Source: Vitrella brassicaformis
Taxonomy: Eukaryota > Sar > Vitrellaceae
Assembly (NCBI GenBank): GCA_001179505.1
Contig: CDMY01000227.1
Coordinates: 1-64,000 of the forward strand
Length of the DNA stretch: 64,000 nucleotides
Reading direction: 5' to 3'
The notes under the pieces were generated by a model. That model made no database searches and was not told the DNA's origin. It worked only from the letters and a program-made list of their open reading frames with translations. The translations under genes and the position numbers were made by a program. Positions 22,934 to 33,977 of the stretch are shown here, piece by piece. Every line of letters begins with the position of its first letter. Position 1 is the first letter of the stretch.

Positions 22934-23889
22934 TCAGCCCTGGGCCTCCTCGTCAGCTGCCACCGCCTCCTCGTCAGCTGCCACCGCCTCCTCGTCAGCT
23001 GCCACCTCTTCTCCCTCTGCCTCTGCCTCCTGTGCCTCTGTCTCGTGTCCTTCGGGCTGCTCCTCCGCTGCTGCATCCTGAGCATCATCAGCGGCCGCGT
23101 GCATCTCTGCCAGTGGCTCCTCATCTCCCTGGGGCTGTTCCGCCTCCTCTGCAGCGGCCGCCACTTCCTCAAGCTGCATCTGCTCCTGCTGCTGCAGCAG
23201 CGCCGCTTCGTTGTCCTCTTCCTTGGGGGCGGGCACCTCAGCTTCCTGCTCATGTTCAGTAGCGGGGATCTCGCCCGGCAGGACGGCCATCTCCTGCTCT
23301 GTCTCCTTCTCCGGTGCGGGGGCTTTCTTGTCGCCCGTGTCTGTGTCCTCCTCCGGCTTGTCGGCCGTGGCGATGGTTGTCAGGGGCTCCTCTTTGGTCT
23401 GGGGGTCTTCGGCGCCGATGGGGCTGCCCTCCTCGATTTGCTGCACCTCCTCGTCCTTCACCTTGCTCCATCCCCTGGCGACGGGCGCGCCCTTGAGGAC
23501 GATGACGGCACCCCCCACAAGGGCGCCGACAAAGATGACGCAGAGGATGAGGATGATAAACACACCAGCTGCATGTACGTGAGAGTCCGAACAGCGGAAG
23601 CAAACACATGAAGATGAAGTGCACGGGGCCCGGCGCTGGAGGGACTTACCGAGGCCTTCCTCCCCAACACAGTCGGACGAGAAGTCAAACGCGCTGCAAC
23701 CAGCTGCCCCTGCACGCACCAAGGACCACGGTGAGTCGCCACAACCTCACAGGCACAACCTCACAGGCAAGAGATGGCAGAACACACACACACAGAGAGG
23801 TGAGTGGGTTGCTTGCCTGTGAGGTTGGCGACACACCAGAAGACGAGCAGCAGGAGGGACATTGTCAACTTGGTGAAGGGCAGTGTCAT
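22934..23889 (-). CDS. Acidic single-pass type I membrane protein
   Basis: Three exons read from 23889. Exon 1 (23,889-23,817) is a signal peptide (LPFTKLTMSLLLLVFWCVA). A short Cys-containing lumenal segment follows (CSAFDFSSDC), then a transmembrane helix (VFIILILCVIFVGALVGGAV) and a cytosolic tail of about 220 residues rich in Glu, Ala and Gln. Near the C-terminus the unit AVAADEE is tandemly repeated, from a 21-24 nt repeat at about 22,945-23,010. Intron 1 appears to use a GC donor (CACAG/GCAAGC). Function is unknown. It is divergently paired with the TTLL gene 87 bp away. Confidence 0.78.
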
Positions 23890-23976
23890 CGTGTGGGGGG
23901 AGAGGGAAAGAGACGAGGAGGGCCGGCCCGGGGTGGGGGCTGCGAGATAGCCCCCCGTCTTTGCACCGCAGCAGAC
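23890..23976. promoter_or_regulatory. Very short bidirectional promoter region, membrane protein / TTLL
   Basis: 87 bp lie between start codons. It is purine-rich, then GC-rich, and contains CTGCGAGATAG at about 23,940-23,950, a variant of the TTGCGAGCT word seen in other gaps. Confidence 0.5.
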
Positions 23977-26900
23977 ATGATGGCGTTGTTGAAGGGCCTG
24001 TCAGGCCTTGAGGACTACGAGAGGCACCTTTACCAGCCATCCATCGCCGGTACGTCGAAAGCGCAATGCACTAAGGCCCCACTGCAGTGTGGCATTCGCC
24101 TTCCTGCTTTTGTGTGCCCGTGTGCCAGAGGAGGATGAATCGCTGGACGCCGAGTCGGATCACCCAGCCCTGCCACCGCCGATCCGCCGATCCCCTCCTG
24201 CCTACCATGCCCATCACGCCCTGCCGCGACTCGCCCCATCGGCCACGCATCGGCGGCCGGACTACAATGACGATGAGAGCTCATCTGAGTCGGCCGACGA
24301 TGCAGATGATGCAGAGGAAGACACGGATGAAGACAATGAGTCATTGCAGGCTGAGGGCGAGGGCAAGGAGGAGGAGGGAGAAAGCGAGGGAGACAGAGAG
24401 GCAGAGGGCAGAGACAACCATGATGCCCTGATAGCTAAGGACGAGGATATCGACGAGACGGAGAGCGCTGTGCCAACTCCTCGGTCAGAGGAGAATGAGT
24501 ATGAACGGCCGGATACAAGAGCCAGGGGACGGCGTGGCGGACAACGAAGAGGCGGGCCATCTGGGCTTGGGGGCCGGGAGACACGGGCAGTCAGCTGTGG
24601 GCATTCGGCAGCTACCGCCGCTGCCGCTGCTGCAAAGAAGAGGGAGACGGCCGCAGCGGCCAAGAAGAAAAAGAAGAAGGTGGCCAAAATGTGTTTCTAT
24701 CTCCAGACACACTACGACCTGATCCGGGATGTGTGCGAGAGCTTTCCACATTGGAAAGAGGTCGAGAACGAAGACGACGACTGGGTGGGTGGCTGGGTGA
24801 GAGGAATGTTTAAGGCGCCGATGGACAGCCGCCTCTGTCTGCTGCTGCATCTATGCAGGATTTGTTTTGGACGGATGGTGCAATCCCTGCCGACCGGCTG
24901 CTTCGTATGAGGCCTTACCAGAAGATCAACCACTTTGTCGGCACGTGTGCCATAGCAAGGTTCTTCAAGACACGCATCGGGGATCACTGCAGAAGCGTCC
25001 ATCGTCTTTTTCCCCCTGCGTACTCAGAAAGAATTTTCTTGGTCGGAATTTGCTGCGGATGAAGAAGTTCTTCCCGAAGGCGTATCGATATTTCCCACAG
25101 ACATGGATACTTCCAACAGGTGAATAGGCGCCCTTTCCGTGGATCCACATCGCTCACACTCTCGCTTCTCTGTCTGTCAGACACATCGAGCTTCAAGGCT
25201 CAGTTCTCGAATCGTCGAAAGCCCAAGACCTTCATTTTGAAGCCCGAGGCCATGAGCCAAGGGAGGGGCATCCAACTCATACGACGGTTTGAGGATGTCA
25301 ACCTCACGGAGAGATATGTCGCACAGAGGTAAGGTGGTGTGTATGTGTATACGGGCGGGGACCAATCGATCGGCGCTATGTATGCGTGGTGGGGATGTGT
25401 ATGCAGGTATGTCCACAAGCCTCTCTTGGTGGACGGGCTGAAGTTCGACCTAAGGCTCTACGTGCTGCTCACGGGATGCGACCCTCTCAGAGTGAGACAC
25501 GGCACACAACCGAAAACACGGGACTGCAGTTTCCCCTCTTATTTCCTCAGATATTTCTGCATCAAGAGGGTCTTGTCCGCTTCGCCACCGAGAAGTACGC
25601 CCCGCCGAACAGCAAGAACCTCAATCGCTGTCGGATGCACCTGACCAACTACGCCGTCAACCGAGGATCGGCTCACTTCGAGCAGCCTGACAGCAGACAT
25701 GAGGCTCTCTCGGGACACAAGCGGAGCCTCAAGCAGTTCATGCAGATTCTGGCGAGCAAAGTGAGTGATCGATGCCTTCCTTCACACATCGCATGGTGCG
25801 TGTCTCATCCAATTGCTGGTGTCTCTTCAGGGATGTGACGTGCCCGGTTTGATGGCCGAGGTCGAGGAAATGATCGTCAAGACGGTTGTGGCGGTGCAGC
25901 CGACTCTGGCGCACGTGTACCACAGCTGCCAGCCGCACGACATGCCCAACCAGATGTCATTCGAGGTCCTCGGATTCGACATACTCATCGACCACCGATT
26001 CAAGCCATGGCTCATCGAGGTGAGAACACGCCGAAAAGCTGCCTCGTTCAGCTCATCATTCTCTTTGTTTGTTTGTTGTTTGCCATTGGTGCAGGTGAAT
26101 CACTCTCCCTCGTTCAGTGTGGACTCGCCACTCGACCGGCACGTCAAGTTCCACGTCCTCCGCGACGCACTCGCACTCCTCAATATCAAACCTGAGAACA
26201 GACGCAAGTAATTACCAACACACCGTCCATTTGGGCACGTGTGTGGTCATCCGTCTCGTCAGGTATCAGGCGAGCTTGAAGGCTCAGCTTGCATCCCGTC
26301 TGATGCGCGGCAGAAGAAAGAACGCCACTGTGGCGGAGCGGCGGGCGGACCGCGCTGTCGCAGTGGCTCGCGTGGCTGAGCAGCGATCACAGTGGGAAGA
26401 GGCCTACCTGCCATACACAGGTCAGTGCCGGCCTGCCTTTCTCTCAAGGGCTCTTAACATGCTTGTGTACTTATTTGTCTCCAGGCTATAAGCGCCTCTA
26501 CCCCACTCCTGAGCGCGAGAAATCCATGGTGCCGTTCTTTGACGCCGCCTTGCAGATATGGGAGACACTCACTGGTGTCTCGCAGGCACACCTTCGCAGC
26601 AATACACTGCCGATGACGGAGAACGGCAAGGGCGACAAAAAGAAGGGCCCCAAGGCCAACGCAGAGGGAGGGGCAGGGAAGTCAAGGACGCCCACCGAGG
26701 GAAGGAAGAGCCAGGCACCGACGCACGGCCGATCCAAGTCTGTCCACCCCGGCAGCAGCAGCGGCAAGCGGCACACTCACTTCGATCCGGACTCTCGCAA
26801 GCGTATTTCATCATCGAACCGTCGCGCCGTCCGTTGTGGGTCCTTCTCTACCCTGCCAACCACGGCCGATCTTGGGGAGACAGAGATCGACTACAGCCAC

Positions 26901-27779
26901 CTCAACTACCACCCCGTCGGCACCTTCAGCATCCCCCGCCCGTCGACCCCTCCATCTTTCACGTCATTTGTGAGGCCGCAGGAGTGCCTCCGCCCCAAGT
27001 CGGGGCTCGTGAGACGACAACATGACATGCTGACGCCTGACTGGGTGCACTGTCTCAGAGACACCACGCAGAACAGACTGCCCGATGAGCACACCGGCAG
27101 ACTATCGGTGATATACCAGCGGCCATTCGCGGAGAGGGCACAGCAGTCCATGACGCCGCCCGACTCCCCGCACATATCGTCTCCCGCGAGACACCGGCAA
27201 ACGCGGCCTTTGATGCGCATCGAGGTGCCAAGAAGGGATGAGACGGGCAGCAGGCTGGGCGGCGTTCATGATGGGGTGGAGGGGAGAAGCGCACCCACCA
27301 CACGCGAGCGGCATGAACGGGAGAGGAGGAGACGAGGGCTGCGGAAGACAGACAGCCCAATGATCCCAGCGTTCTCGCCCGGATGCAACCCTTTTGCAGA
27401 CGTGGCCGCCATCTACCCGCCCCCATTCAAGGTGCGCTCCTCACTTCTCGCCCAGCCTCCCCCACACCTCCCCTTCCCATTCGGTCCCAGCCCCGCCTCA
27501 ATCACAACAGCCGACAGAAGAGACGAAGCCAATGACAACACCGCTCAAGTCGACACCGAGTCGCTGTTCGTACAGGGTGGGGGATATAGGAAAAGGGTCG
27601 CGGTTGCACGCCAGGTTGCGTCACCCCCCCTGTCGTGCAAAGGCAGGAGGGTTCAGGCAAAGGACGGGCAGAGGGCCAAGGGAAGCCCCGTGCAGCGGTG
27701 GGTGCCGGAGATGAGCCGGCCCATGTGTGATGACGAGACATCTGTGCTGGGACTGTTTGCGCGGGAGGGGCATTGCTAG
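23977..27779 (+). CDS. Tubulin-tyrosine-ligase-like (TTLL) protein, probable polyglutamylase
   Basis: TTLL enzymes use ATP to add Glu (or Tyr/Gly) to tubulin and act on axonemes and other stable microtubules. An acidic/basic low-complexity N-terminus (about 24,130-24,690) precedes the ligase core. Core motifs: DGAIPADRLLRMRPYQKINH, RNLLRMKKFFPKAYRYFPQT, TFILKPEAMSQGRGIQLI (ATP-binding Lys and Gly loop), LKFDLRLYVLLTG, MHLTNYAVN and FEVLGFDILIDHRFKPWLIE followed by VNHSPSF, the catalytic Glu/Asn strand. All introns checked here join in phase. A basic helix (LKAQLASRLMRGRRKNATVA) follows the core as in glutamylases, then a long Ser/Pro/Arg-rich tail to the stop at 27,777-27,779. ATG 23977 is followed at once by a second ATG at 23,980. 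The exact TTLL class cannot be set by eye. Confidence 0.9.
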
Positions 27780-28226
27780 GGAGGGCTGTGTGTGAAGGTA
27801 TGCGTGCGTCTGTCTGCGTGTGAAAGGATACGCTGACGTGACTGACTGGGTGCAGCCAGCGATGCTTACAGAGAGAGGGTTGTGCTCTTTCTGTTGCTGT
27901 CTGTGCATTTATTGTTTTGCGTGCATTCAGTCGTCCTGCAGTCCATTTGTTCATTCATTGCAAGAAGGTCCTTGCAACCGATACGATATGCATACAAGTA
28001 CATCATGTGTCAGTACGTCTGAATGCAGTGCAGCAAGCCTTGCCTTTCTGCCCCACCCCACCCCACCCCGCCCACCCACACACGAATTCACCTTCAGCAA
28101 ATGAACACGAGCGCGCGATGAGAAAGTCTGCACAGCCCCTAGATCAGAGATAGAGGAGCCCTAGGGATTTGTATACACACCACCACCTATCCACACTCCA
28201 GCCTCTTTCCCCGCGCGCATGTCGGT
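27780..28226. other. Convergent intergenic gap, nothing found
   Basis: 447 bp lie between the 3' ends of the TTLL and MAPEG genes. It contains a CCCCACCCCACCCC run at about 28,052-28,072. I see no gene, RNA or hairpin terminator. It presumably holds both 3' UTRs. Confidence 0.6.
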
Positions 28227-29046
28227 CTAGATGGCGCCGGCCGCGGACAAGTAGCCCACAAACAGATGCACTGCACGCAGACACCACACACACAGGCACG
28301 TGCTGTGAGTTACATGCTTTCCTGTCAGCCGCGTACCTGCCATGGCACCCATGAGAGTCAGATTGCCGACGAACCCGATCGGCCTGAAGATATGCGCCTT
28401 CTCGAAGGCATCGGACCGCAGCAGCGCGTACGTGTGCATCGTCTGAATGACAGAAGCCACAGTGAGAACCCGCCTCACGAAGAGTGAGTGTCTTTGGTAC
28501 GTGTCTGTGGTGGTGCATGTCACGTCACCTACCCGCAGCACGAAGAAGATTCCGCCATAGATGTAGAGGGCGAGCTCTGTGAGCCCATACCCGACACCCT
28601 CAACAGACGCGGCAAGCGTCAGCCCAAGCAACAGCAGCAAGTGAACAGCAATCTGCAACACTCACAGACACACATAGAGAGCCACCGCGCTGTGCCAGTC
28701 GTCACTCCAACGCTCACTCACCATCTCAGTGTGATTGCCGTGGGCCCTGCTGTACTGAGTAAGGAGGAGGGAGGTGTCCCTGCTTACGTGCGCCTCGCCA
28801 TCCTCTGAGTCAGCCTGAAACGAAAGGCATACCCGCGAGCACATCCAAGCAGGACACAACCATGAATGTCGTCAGCACGGCCCTTCTCCGTGTCTGCTCT
28901 CTTCTCACCTTGGCGGCTCCCGAGCCGAATAGCACACCCGTTTTGACTCGTGTGATTGCAGTGATGAACGATAGAGCCAGATTCTCCAATGCGTTGAGGA
29001 CAGTGAACAGCAGCACGGGGGCGACGACAGATGCCTCCAAAGCCAT
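28227..29046 (-). CDS. MAPEG-family membrane protein, 166 aa
   Basis: Five exons (29,046-28,909; 28,814-28,722; 28,652-28,533; 28,442-28,337; 28,270-28,227) join in phase to 166 residues, the usual MAPEG size. There are four hydrophobic helices. The diagnostic segment is LLLTQYSRAHGNHTEM followed by IAVHLLLLLGLTLAA, matching the family's R-x-x-R/RAHxNxxE motif on helix 2. FFVLR-TMHTYALLRSD is the matching arginine/His region of helix 3. MAPEG proteins are ER or other membrane enzymes of eicosanoid and glutathione metabolism. This member looks closest to the bacterial-like YecN-type branch. The exact substrate is unknown. Confidence 0.85.
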
Positions 29047-30097
29047 TTCGTTCGACAGGGTAGGACGTCGATATGTGGAAGAGGACGTGTGCGGCAGGTA
29101 CAGATGGTGAAGTGAAGGCTGACTTGTAGAAGCAGTGCAGTTTTCGCTGGATCTCGTCGCAGATGCGTAGCGGAGTGGACGAATGTCAGTGTGGACGTCC
29201 TGGAAAGCATTCCCAGGAGGTGCTGGAAAGCATCCTTCAGAACTTTTGCATTTCTTCTGTGAGAGGAGCTATCTTAGCTCGCAAGATGTGCTCAGGACAT
29301 TACGTGAAACCGCTCTCTTGGGTTTCATTGCAGAAGTTGAGGGCCAGCTGCATCCTATGAAACTTGTGTTTGGCAGGGAAGAGTCATTCATTCACCGAAA
29401 TGGACTACGCACTCGACGGGTGAGAGAAGGGATACCAGAAAGCCAAGCAAGGCTGAAGCAACGCACGATGAGTTATGGCGCCGGTCGGTGTGGTGCAGAT
29501 GATTGCAATGCGACTGCGTGAGCAGCTCTTGCCGCAGCGTGTGTTCACGCTTTTGATCATAGGATGCCTTCAGATGAACCAGACTCAGGTACTCAGCCAA
29601 CCAGCGCATTGACTCGCTCATCCATTCAACGCCTCCATCGCTCATGGCCGCTTGGTTGCCCTCTCTGTTGGTTGTGTGTGCAGCGTGTGCAGGTCAACGC
29701 TGCCATCGCTGCTGCACAACACTGCTAAGGGCCTGGCTATCGTCTCCCTCTCACCTGAATCGCCCATCTGCCTTTCTGGTATGAATGGGTGTGGACACGG
29801 AAAGGGAACGAGGGCACGAAAATGGACGTATATGTGTTTGTGTTCGTGTGCGGGTCCATGCGTCGTCGTTGTGCTGTTGTGGTGTTGTCTGGCAGGTTGT
29901 TTTTCGCACTCTTCTGTCGCCTCGCTGTTCCGTTTGGGTGCGCTGTACAATACTATCTGGTTCGCAATCGCACACACTGACTGGATGGCTGGCTTGAGAG
30001 TGTCCGTCGCGTTGGTGGTGTTGTGTGTGTTGGTGGCAGGTTGTTTTCGCACCCTCTGTCGCATTCACTCTCTGGTCTGGTGCGCATCAAGACCACA
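29047..30097. other. Unassigned gap between MAPEG and duplicated gene copy 1
   Basis: No supported protein. On the minus strand CTTGCGAGCTAAG lies at 29,274-29,285, about 230 bp upstream of the MAPEG start, and may be part of its promoter. Two related pieces (GGCAGGTTGTTTTTCGCAC at about 29,893 and GGCAGGTTGTTTTCGCACC at about 30,037) suggest a small tandem duplication of a 5' exon of the following gene. Confidence 0.5.
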
Positions 30098-32173
30098 ATG
30101 CAGACCGACCACACCCTGGGCGGGGCAGAAACGCCAGACGGCGGTGGGCTTAACGCTGTGCGCGGGCCGCTCGAGCAGGAAGACGACCAGGACGACCACA
30201 TGGTACGTCATGCACCACACGGCACACACCATCACCTGCACATACCGCACACACCCACCACACACCTGCACCGCCACACACACCACACACCAACTAGATG
30301 GGTCGGATTCGGTCCTTTCTGTGTGTCGTGTGTGTGCAGCGTGTGCAGGAGGAGGGCGAATCAGCTGATGACAACAACAACACCGGGGTGACTGATTGAC
30401 GCACACACACACACAGCACACGGGCAGACAGATTCCGTTTCTCTGTGTTCTGCCTGACTGCATCAGGGTGGTGACGGCGGGGTGAGTGGTGCTGGTGCTG
30501 GGGGTGGTGCTGGTGCTGGTGGTGGTGGTGGTGGTGCTGGGGGAGGGGCTGGGGGCATCCTGGTATGCAACACGATGTATGGGTCTATCAGTGGGGGGTG
30601 AAGACACAGACGCACAATGTCATCCATCGTGTTTGCGGATGTGTCTGGTTGTCCTGCAGAGCGGCGTGGCTTTGGGGGCCGGGCCGCTCGGTGGCCACAA
30701 CACCCCCGCCAACAACCCCAACAACAGCAGCCAGGGTGCTGGGGGCTCTGGCCAAAACGACAACCCCGACGATCAGGTAAATGGGACGTGTGTGTGTCGC
30801 GCACAGTATCCATCCATCCATCCATCCATCCATGGAATGAATGGATGGATGGATGTGTCGTGTTCGTCTCTCCTCTCCTTCCTCCTGTCCATCAGCTAAT
30901 CGTGCCGGACCCGCGCTCGGTGAGCGATGGGACAGAGAGACGGCCAGCTCATGTGTCACGGATAGATGGATGGATGGATGGATGCCCTTTGCAGTTGCTT
31001 CGTCCACGGTTGATCCCCGGGTCCGTGCCGCTCGTCCGGTTGCCACCCAGGGACAACGTACGTCCGGCTGCCTCCCGGGTGAGCGATGGGAGAGAGAGAT
31101 GGCCAGCTCATGTGTCACGGATGGATGGATGGATGGATGCCCTTTGCAGTTTCGTGCACCGTTGGCCCCCGGGTCCGTACGGCCCAACATCGCCGGGCTG
31201 GGCATGAGGGCTCCGAGGCCGGTAAGCAGCCGCGCTCCGCACAGCAAATAGAGAGATAAATGGGGTGGAGTGGGGTGGGGTGGATCATGGACAGACAGAC
31301 AGACAGAGGGGAGGGATGCCTTATTTGTTTGTATGTATGGTGTCGTCTGTTGTGTTGTGTCGCGTCAGGTGGGCGGCATCCTCGCGGGCCACCCACACGT
31401 GTGGCGTCAGTGGCTCTGCATCGGCGGCGGCCACTACGACACGCGTTACATGGGCCCCGACACGCAGCAAACGATGCCGCCCATGGGCGGTCCGCTCGGG
31501 GTACGTGTACGACGGATGCGGCATGCACGACACGACACACACGCGACAAACAAAGCATTGTGCGTTTGTGTGCATCCCCTTCTCTCTCTCTCTCTCTCTC
31601 TCTTGTCTCTGTCTGGCTGTGCAGGGCCCACCGCTCACGCAGCTGCCGTTGGTCAACAACCAGGTGCCGCTCAACTACAACGGACAGGCGATGGGTCAGT
31701 CAGCACACACAGATCCAAACACACACATGGAAGGGGTGCGAGGAATGGGTGGCTGTGTGCGTGTGGCGTGTGCAGCACCACTGCCACACGGCCCCCGGGC
31801 ACACATGCCCGTCCGGGCTCCCGGACCCATGTCGCCCATGCGGCCCATCATGTGGCCCATCATGCCGCCCCGCCCGGCGTACCAGCGCCCCCCAAACTAC
31901 CCCAACTACGGCCCCCAGCGACCCCCCAACTACCCCCAACTACCCCCAGCGACCCTACTAGACCACTCAGACAGACACACAAGATACCACACAGATGTAA
32001 GCTACACAGACAGACACAGAGAGGGAAGGATAGATGGGATGGACGCACTCACCCACTCGGGATGGGCGTGGCGGTCATGTGTGGCGTCTGTCTGCGTGTG
32101 TGTGACTTGGTGTCAGACGTCCGATCTGCTGTTTCCTTCTGCGATGATCCATCCTGCCGGTAGACATACGTAG
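30098..32173 (+). CDS. Gly/Asn/Pro-rich protein, tandem copy 1 (full length at 3' end)
   Basis: Product not recognised. The first clear exon, 30,098-30,202, encodes a 35-residue acidic segment ending EQEDDQDDHM. Then RVQEEGESADDNNNTG, a Gly/Ala-rich exon, GPLGGHNTPANNPNNSSQG, Arg/Pro exons, a Gly/Met exon (TMPPMGGPLG) and GPPLTQLPLVNNQVPLNYN follow. The terminal exons read MSPMRPIMWPIMPPRPAYQ and NYPNYGPQRPPNYPQLPP, ending AGRHT and stop. Earlier 5' exons may exist. The composition is that of an intrinsically disordered, prion-like or RNA-granule protein. Introns and exons are nearly identical to copy 2 about 4.1 kb downstream. One exon-intron unit (about 30,900-31,150) is present twice here but once in copy 2. 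Confidence 0.6.
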
Positions 32174-33166
32174 ATGGGATAGCAGGGGGAGCGAGGGAGA
32201 GGGGGAGGGTTATATAATGTAGCTGTGTGCACACCCATACCATCCGGCGACCTCACACAACCACCTCACCCGCCACTGATCGCACCGCGACACACCACAC
32301 ACTGTCACACACTATCACTGTCTGTCTGTCGGGTGCGGTCAGTGGCCGGGGGTGTGGTTGTGTGAGGTCGACCCATGGCTACACATATCTGTGCCTAGAT
32401 TGATCCATGGTGTGTGTGCGTGTGCGGCGTGGCGCCAGCCCCCTCTTTGCCTTGGCGTGTGCGCGGCCCTTTTCATGTAGGTCAGTCAGTCAGTCTGCAT
32501 ATTTTGGGTTTTTGGCGAGGTGATTGAGCTGGGGGGAACGGGGAGGGGTGGTGTGTATGTGTGTGTATACCGTGGCACTTGGGGGTGGGGGCGGGGGGAA
32601 GGTGTTGGGTGTGATTAGCTTAGAAGGAGCGACGGGATGAGGGAGGGAGACTCACAGACATCGTACTTAACTGAACGAGCGAATGCAATGGAGGCGATTG
32701 TCGACAAGTCTTTCGCAGAGATACGCCACACATTATACAGACAGACAGACACTGACCATCCTTACTCAGCAAATCAAAGGCCGCATCTAGCCATACTGCA
32801 CAGACCATTACCGCACACACCATTACCTGCCGTCTCGTGTTTGGAATGTCCGCGTGCGTCTCTGATCTGTTGACGTCTGCCGCCAGAGACGCAGCCAGGA
32901 GGTAAGGAGGAGGGAAGGGTTCCTCAGCGAAGGGCTGCACTGCACGGCTTGAGGGAAGGACCCGATGAGCTGGCTGTAGTGCATATCGCTGTGTGGGCCT
33001 AGTAGAGAGAGAATGATGGATGGATGAGTCAGTCGCCTTGGCTCAATCAATAACATGACGCGCTGTCTGACAGAGAAATGAATGCCAAGACTCATCACCC
33101 ACTTGAACCCATGAGATGTCCAGTCGATACATCAAGTCACACACATCTCACAACGAAGGCACCGAC

Positions 33167-33167
<1 letters not shown>

Positions 33168-33201
<34 letters not shown>
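33168..33201 (+). repeat. CAG trinucleotide run (about 11 units)
   Basis: An uninterrupted CAG run sits inside a short open frame, where it would read poly-Gln flanked by KAPTE and GGAAMAAVL. No paired splice sites or family similarity connect it to a gene. The gap 32,174-33,977 otherwise holds GTGTGT runs and, at 32,825-32,890, a partial copy of the element whose head is at 4,421. Confidence 0.75.
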
Positions 33202-33977
33202 GAGGGGCGGCGATGGCGGCTGTACTTAGCTCTGAGGATGGAGGGCGGGTGGTGACTGTGGACATTTGTGTGTGTGTGTGTGTTGGAAGACAGCCAGTTT
33301 TCCCAGGTGGACCAGCCATTTAGATTTCAGATTTCCGACCACAGACGGGACATCAGAGCAGATCCCCTGGCATCACAGGGCTGCCTCGAGGCAATATTGA
33401 CTACTCTCCTGTGCTGCTCGACGCGTGAGTCAGATCAGCGCATGCAGTCCAATGTAGTCGCCCGGTGCCTTCGTGCAGCTCATGCTCGCGGCAGCGCCCC
33501 GTTTGAGAGCGCATTGAACCGGAGAGGCCAGGTTGCTGAGCTCGCTTGGCCAGGATAGGCGAGCTCCGAGAGAATTCAGTAGCGATGTCGTCCTGGATGT
33601 CGTCGCTCTTGGATAAACTGAGGCGCTTGTGGCCCTTTTCGTTGTGCGCGGGGGAGGAAAATCTCCCAAAGGTCAGTCAGGCGAAGACATGAGCAACAAC
33701 ACACACGCACAAGCGAGATCTCTCCCCTTCGTGTGCTGTGTTGGTCGGTGCGGCATCCATGGGCTGACGGCGCGTAGCCGGTTGGGCAGGAGGTAGGCTG
33801 CAGGACAACACAGTCGGCAGATGGCAATTCACCGTTGGTTGGCGTGCATGTGTGTGTGCAGCAAGGCGCCGAGGGCACTCTGCTGCCGGTGGGGATGCGT
33901 AGCGACGCTGAAGTACGGTCGCCACCAGAGAGAGCCAAACTAGGTCGCACGTCGGCGTCGCGGGTGCTGTGTTTCAG

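Noticed and set aside
29183-29521. 112-residue frame upstream of MAPEG
   Set aside because: No family similarity or splice context; overlaps the likely MAPEG promoter and 5' UTR.
33078-33323. Poly-Gln protein around the CAG run
   Set aside because: A single short frame with no splice partners, no conserved flank and an equal poly-Ala/Cys frame on the other side.
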